A stretch of DNA of 64,000 nucleotides from Brevinema andersonii (GTDB lineage: Bacteria > Spirochaetota > Brevinematia > Brevinematales > Brevinemataceae): positions 62,001-126,000 of the forward strand of contig NZ_FOKY01000001.1 of NCBI RefSeq assembly GCF_900112165.1, written 5' to 3'. The notes under the pieces were generated by a model. The model searched no databases. It worked only from the letters and a program-made list of their open reading frames with translations, and was not told where the DNA came from. Position numbers and translations under genes: made by a program. Positions within the stretch are counted from its first letter, which is position 1, and every line of letters starts with the position of its first letter. Below, in pieces: positions 8,967 to 17,333 of this stretch.

Positions 8967-10189
8967 TCAACCTTTTTCTGCCATATTAATACTTTTTCTC
9001 TATTTTCTTTTGAAATTTTACGATTCTTTAATGTCTGATTCATTTCTGTCAATAAAATATCTTTATATTTTTTATTAATCAAAAAACTTTCATATAAGCT
9101 TTCCAACGTTTTCATATGAATATCTTCATAAGCATAATTATATTCAAATTGCTCACTTGTTCTGTATGCCTGGTATGCTTTTTCGAATTCTTTATTTTTA
9201 AAATATATATCACCTATCAACTTTTGAGCAGTTTCACATGTTTCAAATGTCGGAAAATCTTTTATTAATTTGGAAAGATCATCCAATGCTTTTTTATTAT
9301 TTTTCTGTAACACATAAAGATTAGCACGTTTTAAGTAAACTTTAGGAACAAAACGGGAATCTTCTTTTGTATAAACCTGAATAAATCTAGTGAGTTGAGA
9401 TTCCATAACCATAGGATCCGAAGCATAAGCTTCAACGATTTGTGAAAATTCTTTTAAATCGTTTGAAATATCATATTTCCGATTCATTCCATTAAACCGT
9501 TTAATACGTTTTCTTTCTTTTGCTTCCAATGCTCCAAAGATCCCAAGCCCTATCACACTCGCCGAACCCACTCCTATTCCTGTCCAAGTCACACTATCCC
9601 AAGATGCTGTTTTTCCTAGGGATTCAAGTGCTTCTTCGGCTGTGTTGGCATGATAAAATCGATTATAACATTGAGCACCCATAACACTACCCAAAATAAC
9701 AGCTCCCAAAGATAAAATAGTTGTTGTAGTAAAAAAACCAACTAAAGGAGTATAAGGGCTCTTATAGCTAACACCTAATGCTTGCGTTCTTCTATTAAAG
9801 TTGATATTATAATTACCATAAGGAAGAACCAAATCGCCATCCAAGGCGCTATAAAATTTCTTATTCACATATAAAGCACCACTTTCCTGAGGAAGGCTCA
9901 AAACAAAAGAAAGCGGTTCCAAAACTGCTTCATAATTTTGAACCGATTTTTGGCTTATTTTTATGCTGTTCGTCACAGGGACATGATTTTTCTTATGTAC
10001 CACCAATGTCAAATTACTAACAGCTTCAAACTTCATAGGGGTTACTCCTAATTTTTTCGATACAATATTATTCTTTTTACCCTGCTGCACGTAAACATCA
10101 GCACCTATGGGTGTAGAATTAACAAAAAGCATCGTAGCATAGTTGTTGAAAGGTAAGAGAAAAAAAATAATAATCCAAAACAATCGCAT
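8957..10189 (-). CDS. PEGA-domain and TPR-like envelope protein
   Basis: 410 residues: a signal sequence (about 1-19), a PEGA-type segment near 20-70 (LFVNSTPIGADVYV ... LGVTPMKFE), a second beta-rich region, two hydrophobic segments near 150-215 that look membrane-spanning, and a C-terminal helical part with TPR-like repeats (VYLKRANLYVLQKNNKKALDDLSKLI; LIGDIYFKNKEFEKAYQAY). PEGA domains are surface or periplasmic beta modules; this combination suggests an envelope-anchored scaffold. It is the last gene after rsmH and the FtsL-like gene, 68 bases on, with its own AAGGA ribosome site. Function is unknown. Confidence 0.6.
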   Translation of the reverse strand: MRLFWIIIFFLLPFNNYATMLFVNSTPIGADVYVQQGKKNNIVSKKLGVTPMKFEAVSNLTLVVHKKNHVPVTNSIKISQKSVQNYEAVLEPLSFVLSLPQESGALYVNKKFYSALDGDLVLPYGNYNINFNRRTQALGVSYKSPYTPLVGFFTTTTILSLGAVILGSVMGAQCYNRFYHANTAEEALESLGKTASWDSVTWTGIGVGSASVIGLGIFGALEAKERKRIKRFNGMNRKYDISNDLKEFSQIVEAYASDPMVMESQLTRFIQVYTKEDSRFVPKVYLKRANLYVLQKNNKKALDDLSKLIKDFPTFETCETAQKLIGDIYFKNKEFEKAYQAYRTSEQFEYNYAYEDIHMKTLESLYESFLINKKYKDILLTEMNQTLKNRKISKENREKVLIWQKKVENK

Positions 10190-10257
10190 ATAATATCCTT
10201 ACAGAAATTATCGGATTTTATAGAAACTTCTTAAAAACTTACTTAAATTAGAAATCT

Positions 10258-10506
10258 TTATTGAATAATAACGATATCTTTAGGTGATAAAGGCACTCCT
10301 AACTTTTTAGATTGAAGCACTAATCGTTCTCTTTCATCACGGATCAATACCGTTAATTCTTGTTTACGGGCATTGAGTAGTTCGATTTCTCTAGTTAGTG
10401 TTTTAATTTCATTATCTTTTTCTCGAGTTTCCATACGCTGTGCAGAGAATAAAAGTCCATAACAAATAAATACTCCCAAAATAAAGAAAAATTTTCCTAA
10501 ATGCAT
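10258..10506 (-). CDS. FtsL/DivIC-like division protein
   Basis: 82 residues: one membrane helix (about 5-20) and then a Leu-rich coiled coil (EIKTLTREIELLNARKQ) ending in a short tail with KKLGVPLSPKDIV. Size, topology and position directly after rsmH match FtsL, the small bitopic divisome protein that works with FtsB and FtsQ. Sequence conservation in this family is low, so the call rests largely on context. The start overlaps the end of rsmH by 10 bases. Confidence 0.6.
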   Translation of the reverse strand: MHLGKFFFILGVFICYGLLFSAQRMETREKDNEIKTLTREIELLNARKQELTVLIRDERERLVLQSKKLGVPLSPKDIVIIQ

Positions 10507-11369
10507 AAATTCCTCTTAAATATCCTTAATTTAGCACTGCGAGCTGCAGGATTATTGCGAATTTCACCAAAATCAGGAATAATAGGCTTTTTATTAAGCA
10601 TATTACCTAATTTTTTTGCTGCAAATTCTTTAAAAGCATTCTTAACAATTCGGTCTTCTAAAGAATGAAATGTTAAAATTGCCAATGTGCCTCCTGGAGC
10701 TAGATTATTTACGGCTTCTTTTAAAAAATTTTCGGCAATTTCCAGCTCATCATTAACATATATCCGTAAAGCTTGAAAAATTTTTGTTGCAGGATGAGTT
10801 TTTGTTTTTCGATTAGCCGCATGACGAATACATTGAGCCAGATCTTTTGCAGAAAAAAAAGGGCGTTGCCGGACAACAGCCTGTGCAAATCTCCGCGAAG
10901 AAAATTCTTCACCATAATAATAAAAAATATCTGATAAATCCTTTTCTGAAAATGTATTAATAATTTTTTCAGCTGTTAGGGTGAGTTCGGGGTTAAGCCT
11001 CATGTCCAAATTATCATCCTCAAAAGAAAATCCACGCTGCACCCCCTTAAAATGAAACATTGATATACCCATATCAACTAAGATACCATCAAATAAAGGA
11101 AATCCAACCTCCAAACGCCGTGTTGTCAAATTATTATAAGTATCACACACATACTCAACATGAGTAAACTTATTTAATCGAGAACGTGCAATAGACAATA
11201 TTTCATTATCCCTATCCATACAAAAAAGTTTGCCATTCTGAATTAAAGGAGCAATCAATTCTGAGTGGCCGCCTTCTCCAGTTGTAAGGTCAGCAACAAT
11301 ACTAGATTCAGATAATCTAAATGCCTCAATAATTGTTGTTGCTAAAATAGGTTGATGATAAATTTTCAT
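10497..11369 (-). CDS. rsmH: 16S rRNA (cytosine-1402-N4)-methyltransferase RsmH
   Basis: RsmH (MraW) methylates N4 of C1402 in 16S rRNA using S-adenosylmethionine. The 290 residues begin YHQPILATTIIEAF and carry the SAM motif ADLTTGEGGHSE, the FDGILVDMGIS region, RRFAQAVVRQRP and the C-terminal ILTFHSLEDRIVKNAFKE, all diagnostic. Motif I reads TTGEGGHS where TxGxGGHS is usual. It lies between the phosphatase gene (4-base overlap) and the FtsL-like gene. Confidence 0.95.
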   Translation of the reverse strand: MKIYHQPILATTIIEAFRLSESSIVADLTTGEGGHSELIAPLIQNGKLFCMDRDNEILSIARSRLNKFTHVEYVCDTYNNLTTRRLEVGFPLFDGILVDMGISMFHFKGVQRGFSFEDDNLDMRLNPELTLTAEKIINTFSEKDLSDIFYYYGEEFSSRRFAQAVVRQRPFFSAKDLAQCIRHAANRKTKTHPATKIFQALRIYVNDELEIAENFLKEAVNNLAPGGTLAILTFHSLEDRIVKNAFKEFAAKKLGNMLNKKPIIPDFGEIRNNPAARSAKLRIFKRNLCI

Positions 11370-13747
11370 GAATTTTTCTCTTTAATATAAAAAAACAAAG
11401 TAATTTCGTTTCCTTTTTCATTGAATTTTACTTTATCGGCAAGAGTATTGATCATTTTAATCCCGCGCCCGAAAGCTTTCAGTACGTTTTGCTGATCGAG
11501 AGGATCAGCAATCTGCTGGGAGTTAAACCCACTACCCTCATCTCGTACGCGGATAATAATTAAATCATCAGTAATGCGATAACTAATAAACACTTTTTTC
11601 TGAGTATTATACTTGTTACCATGTACAACAGCATTCAACAGCACCTCATAAAAAGCCGTATGCAAACGCCAGTATACATTAGGCAGCAAATGGGCTTCTT
11701 TTTGAATATACTCACCAATGCGAGCAATAGCTGTATCCACTTCGATTAAAGTAGAAGAAATCGCTAAACTATGCTTACGAGTTCTTTTGCGGTCAAAGCC
11801 AACAAGCATCATACTGACATCGTCTTCAGGAATATTGGTATTCCGAGCCACAAACCGATGATAAACCGTACTAAGAAGTGTTTTATCATTTTGTTTACGG
11901 TTTTGTTCGATAACAGTCCTCATTTTATCGAGTTTATCTTTCATGGAGCCTGACAAATGTTGCAAAAGTCCATCCGTATAAAAGAAAAGTTTACCTTTTG
12001 CAGGCATTTGGATGGTACGAATCAGCTCATCAAAAGAAACATTCAAAAGACCACCCAAAGGAAATCCCATACCTTCAAGGATTTTTGTTTCATTGAGAGT
12101 TTGATCCTCCAGAATAGGAAACGGATGCCCGCAATTAATATAACGGAAGGTATAATCATCGAGATTTAAAATTCCATAAAATAAGGTCACAAAACTACCT
12201 TCAGGTAGGATGTCTTCCAAGTAAGTATTAAGATAGGAAATAATTTTAGGAAGCTGATCAGGTTCATTGGGAGCAAACTCGATTAATATTTTCAGTGCAG
12301 CCGTGATCAATGAAGCAGAAACTCCATGCCCGGAAACATCTGCCATCAAAAACCCCATATACCGGTCTCCAAAAGGCACTACAGAAAAAAAGTCACCGCT
12401 TAGTTGGCGGGATGGTGCATATAATGTATCCACGCTGATCCCTGGAGTATAAATTGTCGGAAGTGAAAGGATATGCTCCTGAACGCTACGGGCAGTATGA
12501 AGTTCTTCATAAATCTCCTGAGTTTCCTTATCAAGAAAAGAATAATTTTCATTAAAAAAATTTTCTTGTTCGAGCATCACTTCGACAATAGTCTGCTCGC
12601 CAAAAACCATACCCTTGAACCGAACAGAAAATTCCTGTTCCCGCTCGATAGAGGAAATATTTTTAAGGACTTCATGACCTTGACTTACGACTTCAACAAC
12701 TTTTTGGAATTCCGGTTCCGTCAATTTAAATAAATCATAAATATTTTTTTGTTTTGCCTCACGTGCTTTAAGAATATGAAGGCTGTTCATAAACGCCTCA
12801 TTGGAATAAAGTAGTGTCCCATCTGTAGTGAACATAGCCGTACCAATTGCTGGATTCCCTCCAGCAAAGCGCCGTAATGTATTTGTTTCGCCAAGTATGG
12901 TACGTTTTCTTTCTATTTGCTCATCATAAAAAACAAAAAGGCACCGCGTCACTAAAAAATTCTTATTGCTCAAAGGATAAGCTTCTAAACGAACATTTTT
13001 GCCGCGAAATGAAAAAGTTTTACCAATACGCTTGCCATCGATCAGCAGCAAAAAAACCTCAGGATCGGCAAGCTCTCTGAAATTAGGAATAGAACCTTGA
13101 AAAAGCTGGTAGAGCGCATCATTACCTAACACTAATTCACCTTTGGGTGTACAAAAGCCAACCGCATAAGGAGAATCCCAAAATATTTCTTGGACTAGTT
13201 TTATAAGGTCTTTATAGTCACGCACTGCTTCCAAAGAAAATAAAGTTAGTGAAAATACTGTATTAATGACATGCAAAGATTGCTTCTGAGAATGGGATAA
13301 ATAGGTTTTAGCAGGGAAAAAAGCTAAAATAAGTATTTTGATATTCAGAATAGGAATATGATATCCACGTGCAATAATAACTTGATCTGAAGATTTTACA
13401 AAACTCAAATAATAGTTAGAGGACAAGCGAATCTCTCGATGCAAACTTTTTTTGATAAGAACATTAATTTCTTCAGCAGAGCTACTTAAATAAGTACTTG
13501 CATGTGGGTAAGAAGCAATAATTTTTGAACTGTGTAGAACATAAATTCGATAATCTTTAAGTTTTGGAAATTCACGTAATATTTTTTTTCTAAAACGAAG
13601 AATAATTTGATCAGAAACAACATTTTTAAAAATATCCTGATAAAAATTTAGGAATAATAATGACTGATGATTAACATAACGACGAAAAAGAAATATTCCC
13701 GCTAATGAAACAGCTACTCCAATAAAAAAACCTAAAATCACGAGCAT
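11366..13747 (-). CDS. Membrane SpoIIE/RsbU-type phosphatase fused to an RsbW-type histidine-kinase-like ATPase
   Basis: A 793-residue regulator of the partner-switching type. An N-terminal membrane helix (about 2-22) is followed by sensor/PAS-like regions (residues about 180-370), a PP2C-like SpoIIE phosphatase domain (about 425-655; PSRQLSGDFFSV and ADVSGHGVSASLITAAL hold the metal-binding Asp residues), and a C-terminal HATPase_c domain (about 665-790; N-box EVLLNAVVHGNKYN, G1 box DEGSGFN, GRGIKMI). The first domain would dephosphorylate, and the second phosphorylate, an STAS antagonist; such a protein lies directly upstream at 13754-14077. Having both activities in one chain is notable. 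The downstream target (sigma factor or other) is not visible here. Confidence 0.85.
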   Translation of the reverse strand: MLVILGFFIGVAVSLAGIFLFRRYVNHQSLLFLNFYQDIFKNVVSDQIILRFRKKILREFPKLKDYRIYVLHSSKIIASYPHASTYLSSSAEEINVLIKKSLHREIRLSSNYYLSFVKSSDQVIIARGYHIPILNIKILILAFFPAKTYLSHSQKQSLHVINTVFSLTLFSLEAVRDYKDLIKLVQEIFWDSPYAVGFCTPKGELVLGNDALYQLFQGSIPNFRELADPEVFLLLIDGKRIGKTFSFRGKNVRLEAYPLSNKNFLVTRCLFVFYDEQIERKRTILGETNTLRRFAGGNPAIGTAMFTTDGTLLYSNEAFMNSLHILKAREAKQKNIYDLFKLTEPEFQKVVEVVSQGHEVLKNISSIEREQEFSVRFKGMVFGEQTIVEVMLEQENFFNENYSFLDKETQEIYEELHTARSVQEHILSLPTIYTPGISVDTLYAPSRQLSGDFFSVVPFGDRYMGFLMADVSGHGVSASLITAALKILIEFAPNEPDQLPKIISYLNTYLEDILPEGSFVTLFYGILNLDDYTFRYINCGHPFPILEDQTLNETKILEGMGFPLGGLLNVSFDELIRTIQMPAKGKLFFYTDGLLQHLSGSMKDKLDKMRTVIEQNRKQNDKTLLSTVYHRFVARNTNIPEDDVSMMLVGFDRKRTRKHSLAISSTLIEVDTAIARIGEYIQKEAHLLPNVYWRLHTAFYEVLLNAVVHGNKYNTQKKVFISYRITDDLIIIRVRDEGSGFNSQQIADPLDQQNVLKAFGRGIKMINTLADKVKFNEKGNEITLFFYIKEKNS

Positions 13748-13753
13748 AAAATG

Positions 13754-14077
13754 CTAAAGATCATCCAGGCTATCACAAATAGTTAAAAAATCCTGTAATT
13801 TAAAAGCAACAAATAAATCTTTCATGTCAGGATGAAGATTAACAATAGCAATAGTTCCACCTAATTCGCTCATTCTTTTGTAAGCAAGCAGTAACTTACC
13901 AATGCCAGCACTGCCGATAAACTGCATATCGGAACAGTCGATCGCGATATATTTTTCACCCTTGTCCATCAGATCATAAATTACTTGTTTGAATTCATTA
14001 GCAATAGGATCATTGACTAAATTTTCTTCCACTTTTATAACTGTATATTTGCCGTGATTTGAGTTTGTATACTTCAC
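13754..14077 (-). CDS. STAS-domain anti-sigma-factor antagonist (SpoIIAA/RsbV family)
   Basis: A 107-residue single STAS domain with the phosphorylation-site motif CSDMQFIGSAGIGKLL, where the first Ser after FIG is the expected phosphoacceptor, and a normal C-terminal half (GGTIAIVNLHPDMKDLF). It starts at GTG with AGGAG 6 bases upstream. It is first in the operon, behind the promoter at 14109-14137 and 6 bases before the phosphatase/kinase gene, its likely modifying enzyme. Confidence 0.88.
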   Translation of the reverse strand: MKYTNSNHGKYTVIKVEENLVNDPIANEFKQVIYDLMDKGEKYIAIDCSDMQFIGSAGIGKLLLAYKRMSELGGTIAIVNLHPDMKDLFVAFKLQDFLTICDSLDDL

Positions 14078-14108
14078 AAAACACTCCTATACTTTTATCT
14101 ACAAGCTT

Positions 14109-14137
14109 ATTATACTGCTAAAAAAAAGAAAAGTCAA
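14109..14137 (-). promoter_or_regulatory. Promoter of the STAS-phosphatase-rsmH operon
   Basis: Minus strand: TTGACT (14137-14132), 17-base spacer, TATAAT (14114-14109). It ends right against the stop codon of the upstream recombinase gene. Confidence 0.7.
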
Positions 14138-15025
14138 TCACGCGTGAGGATGATAAATTTGATATTTTTGTTTAAGCTGCTTAATACTAATGTTTGTATA
14201 ACGCTGTGTTACGCCGAGATTCGAATGTCCTAGTAACTCTTGAATATGACGGATATTTGAACCGCAATCCAACAAATGGCTGGCAAACGTATATCGAAAA
14301 GCATGTGGATGTAAATTTTTTTCTCTCAAACCAGCTGGCAGATTACGGATAATACGACGTATCATGGAGGTTTCTAAAGCACGGCCATGTTGCGATAAAA
14401 AAAATGTTTGCGAAAATCCTCTATCAATATTTTGCCTGTCATTTATCCATTCTTTTAATATTTTTTCAAGCACAGGAATTAAAGGCACAATACGCTCTTT
14501 TTTGCCCTTTCCCATAATATACATAACATGATTGGAAAACGAAATATCTTTAATTTTCAAATTACAAAGTTCTTCAGAACGGATTCCTGTAGCATAGAGC
14601 ATACAAACAATACATTTATTTCTACGCTGTAAGATAGTATCTTCAGGAAGATTGTCTAACAATTGTAAAATTTCTGATTGGCCTAAAACAGTAGGAATTT
14701 TTTTACAAGGCTTAGGAGCTCGAAATAATACAAAAGGATTATGCTCTACTACCGAACTTTTCACCAAAAAAGAAAAAAAACTCCGCACAGCCGACAATCT
14801 CCGAGCAATAGTACGTGCTGATAACTTTTCCCGAGCCAGCAGCTCCATCCATTCGGATACAAATAAACTTGTTATTTCAGAAATATTTTTGATATTCTTA
14901 CCAATACAATAATTGATAAAATGACTGATGTCGTTTTGATAAGCTTTTAAGGTACATTTTGAATAAAATTTTTCATAACTGAGCTTGTGCTCGAAAGCAG
15001 CATACATTTCAGATAAGAATTCCAT
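14138..15025 (-). CDS. Tyrosine recombinase of the XerC/XerD family
   Basis: 295 residues with the N-terminal SAM-like core-binding domain (about 1-100) and a complete catalytic domain: Arg149 (ATGIRSEEL), Lys in GKGKKER (173-177), His241 and Arg244 (HAFRYTFASH), His267 (LLGHSNLG) and the nucleophile Tyr276 (QRYTNIS). Length and sequence fit XerC/XerD, which resolve chromosome dimers at dif with FtsK; ftsK is in this window. No mobile element surrounds it and the gene sits at the end of an envelope-protein operon, so a housekeeping role is more likely than phage integration. XerC and XerD cannot be told apart here. Confidence 0.88.
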   Translation of the reverse strand: MEFLSEMYAAFEHKLSYEKFYSKCTLKAYQNDISHFINYCIGKNIKNISEITSLFVSEWMELLAREKLSARTIARRLSAVRSFFSFLVKSSVVEHNPFVLFRAPKPCKKIPTVLGQSEILQLLDNLPEDTILQRRNKCIVCMLYATGIRSEELCNLKIKDISFSNHVMYIMGKGKKERIVPLIPVLEKILKEWINDRQNIDRGFSQTFFLSQHGRALETSMIRRIIRNLPAGLREKNLHPHAFRYTFASHLLDCGSNIRHIQELLGHSNLGVTQRYTNISIKQLKQKYQIYHPHA

Positions 15026-15033
15026 TTTTCCCC

Positions 15034-15795
15034 CTAAGGAATGACTAACACATTACGAATATATTCCACTGGCTTGGAACGCAGATTACGCGCATGAAAC
15101 CAAACATAAAAAGTTTTCCCGGAATCTAGAATTAACGAGTTTGTATCCCAGTAGAATTCATAAACACCGGCAGGATAGACTTGCCCAGACACTATTTTTT
15201 TGCTAACAGAGCCAGCATTATCATAAATATATAATTGTACTTCGGCTTCTTGATTTAGTTTCGCTTGAATCTTAAGCACATTATTAGAAAGATAAACAAT
15301 TTCTGATGATAGTGTCAAATTTTGAGGCTCGATAATTGTTCGTGGTTCTGTCGTGATCCCAGCTGACCTGAGCCTAATGTCTTGACCAAAAAGCTCTATT
15401 TTAAAATAGATGCGATTAGGATAGAGGTCCGTACTCTCAAGATAAACAGCACCTGTCTCATTAAATGAAATTTCAGACAAAAGACGATCTGTAAAAGTAT
15501 CAAAAAATTTTACAACAACAAACGATGTATAATTAGTCTTGTCAAAAGAAACAAATAACTGTAAAATTTGAGAATATTTAGGAATATTGATATCTTCGAT
15601 AGTGATAAAATGTCGCGAAGCTTCTATATCAGCAGCCAGACCATCTTTCTGAAAGGTAACCCCTACAGACTCAGTCAGTGTCAAAGAAGGCAAACCTTCA
15701 TATCGCCATGCAAAAACTTTACCTATGGCTTGCAATTTATCAAACGGACTCAAACAAAAAATCAATGCCAGCAAAAAAAAATATTTTTTTCTCAT
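15034..15795 (-). CDS. Unknown secreted protein with an FlgD-like Ig-type C-terminal part
   Basis: 253 residues with a clear signal peptide (about 1-23, ending KLQA). The rest is beta-rich. The last 90 residues (KIQAKLNQEAEVQLYIYDNAGSVS ... YPAGVYEFYWD) resemble the FlgD-type Ig fold seen in many periplasmic proteins. No catalytic motif is visible. It lies between the 333-residue membrane protein (4-base overlap) and the Xer recombinase (8 bases), in a tight four-gene operon. Confidence 0.5.
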   Translation of the reverse strand: MRKKYFFLLALIFCLSPFDKLQAIGKVFAWRYEGLPSLTLTESVGVTFQKDGLAADIEASRHFITIEDINIPKYSQILQLFVSFDKTNYTSFVVVKFFDTFTDRLLSEISFNETGAVYLESTDLYPNRIYFKIELFGQDIRLRSAGITTEPRTIIEPQNLTLSSEIVYLSNNVLKIQAKLNQEAEVQLYIYDNAGSVSKKIVSGQVYPAGVYEFYWDTNSLILDSGKTFYVWFHARNLRSKPVEYIRNVLVIP

Positions 15796-16793
15796 TTATT
15801 ATCCTTATGGGGAGTATCAGATTTCTTTTCTTCCACGCCGATAAAACGATCCAGCCACATTAAGGAGTCATTAATATCTTCTTCTTTATTTTTATTGTCG
15901 TTTCGCGTAAAAAACGCAAACCGTTGTTTATGTTCTTGAATTTGAAGCTGATTTCTAAGATAATTTATAATAATTCTATCCAAAACCAGCAAAAATATTA
16001 ATACTAGTGGAAAAGACAATATAATTAGCCATTGCAATATCGAAGCTTGACCTAGTTTAATATCCTCCAGCTGCTGCGAGAAAAAGAAAACAAACGGATA
16101 CTTCAAATCATTCGTCACAGCATGATAATAAAGTTTATTACGGCCCTGTTGTATCAATAGTTCACCATTAGATATTGTATTCATGTTCAGTTTAAGCAAA
16201 AAAGGATTAAATATATCTTTTTGAAAACTCTTCGATGCAATAATATTTGTTTTATACTTAACAGCTAAAGGCAAAGGATTTATTTGAATATCCTGGTATA
16301 ATATAGCCACATCATAAACAAAATCTAATATGATATCTCTATCATCAACTTTTACAACCTTGCGAAAGACAAGTGGCGAACCTATATAAGAGTTTTCATA
16401 CTTATAAGCAACCGTATCATTATAAAGAACAAGAATATCTTGGAAATATTTGTCCCCAATAAGATACTCCCGAACAAGATATTCTATATCATCGAAACGG
16501 TGTTGAAAAATATCTTCCACAGCAGGAACAAAACGAATATCATTAATAAAAAAATCTATCTCTCGAGAAGCAAAAATTAATATTTTCTCAAATTCAGCAA
16601 CAATTTGTTCTGAAGAAGTTTCTTGAATTTTATCATTATGTTTTTGAGACAAGGATGCATAAAAATTATCAAATCGGTTAAATTGTTCCGCAAGCCCTGA
16701 AAAAGGACTAAAATTATGCCGAACAAAAAAAAGTGCAGAAAAAATCACAATAAATAAAAAAATAAAATAACGCAATAAACGATAGATAATCAT
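15792..16793 (-). CDS. Unknown membrane protein, two transmembrane segments around a periplasmic domain
   Basis: 333 residues: an N-terminal hydrophobic helix (about 8-25), a periplasmic region of about 220 residues, a second membrane helix near 255-275 (LQWLIILSFPLVLIFLLVL), and a charged cytoplasmic tail. The layout recalls an extracellular sensor without an attached output domain. The start overlaps the stop of the 146-residue gene by one base. I recognise no family. Confidence 0.5.
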   Translation of the reverse strand: MIIYRLLRYFIFLFIVIFSALFFVRHNFSPFSGLAEQFNRFDNFYASLSQKHNDKIQETSSEQIVAEFEKILIFASREIDFFINDIRFVPAVEDIFQHRFDDIEYLVREYLIGDKYFQDILVLYNDTVAYKYENSYIGSPLVFRKVVKVDDRDIILDFVYDVAILYQDIQINPLPLAVKYKTNIIASKSFQKDIFNPFLLKLNMNTISNGELLIQQGRNKLYYHAVTNDLKYPFVFFFSQQLEDIKLGQASILQWLIILSFPLVLIFLLVLDRIIINYLRNQLQIQEHKQRFAFFTRNDNKNKEEDINDSLMWLDRFIGVEEKKSDTPHKDNK

Positions 16794-17233
16794 TATTCAC
16801 CTTCTTTAGGTATTAAACTCACTGGCTTTTTCTGAAGATACCAAGTTATCACTTGAAGTCCTAAAATACCGAACAATAAAAAAATCAATGCCATGCCACC
16901 GACACGAAGAAACAATTGTTTTTCACTATTTAAAGAAATTTCTGTTTGTTTTTGAATATTGACATTAGGTTTTTTGAAAATGATAATATTTTGAGTTTTT
17001 CTTCCTTGCTGGATTAAAAAAGCTTGATCTGGTACTTTCATTGATTTTAATTTTTGATACTCACGCGTCATTTCTTCAATTTCCATGCCAGACTGCAAAA
17101 CAATATTTTTTAAACGTAGAATTTCCTTGCTTTTATAGGTGCTGTCGAGGATGCCAGATTCCCCAAAAATAAACAATCCTACCAACCAAAACACACTCAA
17201 ATAAAGAAAAAAATAACCGTATTTTTTATTCAT
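16793..17233 (-). CDS. Unknown small membrane protein with a coiled coil
   Basis: 146 residues: membrane helix at about 7-24, a coiled-coil-prone region near 35-65 (EILRLKNIVLQSGMEIEEM), and a second membrane helix at about 110-130, ending in a short polar tail. It is the first gene of the operon running to the Xer recombinase. Its topology mirrors its neighbour, so the two may form a complex; that is inference from context only. Confidence 0.45.
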   Translation of the reverse strand: MNKKYGYFFLYLSVFWLVGLFIFGESGILDSTYKSKEILRLKNIVLQSGMEIEEMTREYQKLKSMKVPDQAFLIQQGRKTQNIIIFKKPNVNIQKQTEISLNSEKQLFLRVGGMALIFLLFGILGLQVITWYLQKKPVSLIPKEGE

Positions 17234-17277
17234 ATACGTTTATCGTCTTTTTTCCATAAATAATTTAGGAAATTATC

Positions 17278-17306
17278 TTGAAAAATAACGTATACAAACT
17301 TATAAT
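17278..17306 (+). promoter_or_regulatory. Promoter of the EAL-HDOD gene
   Basis: TTGAAA at 17278-17283, 17-base spacer, TATAAT at 17301-17306, 28 bases before the chosen ATG. Confidence 0.65.
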
Positions 17307-17333
17307 ATAGCCAATAATCAAAGAAGGATGTTT

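Noticed and set aside
14138-15025. Tyrosine recombinase as a sign of an integrated phage or island
   Set aside because: No phage, transposase, tRNA junction or direct repeat lies nearby; length and motifs fit XerC/XerD, and the gene is embedded in an operon.
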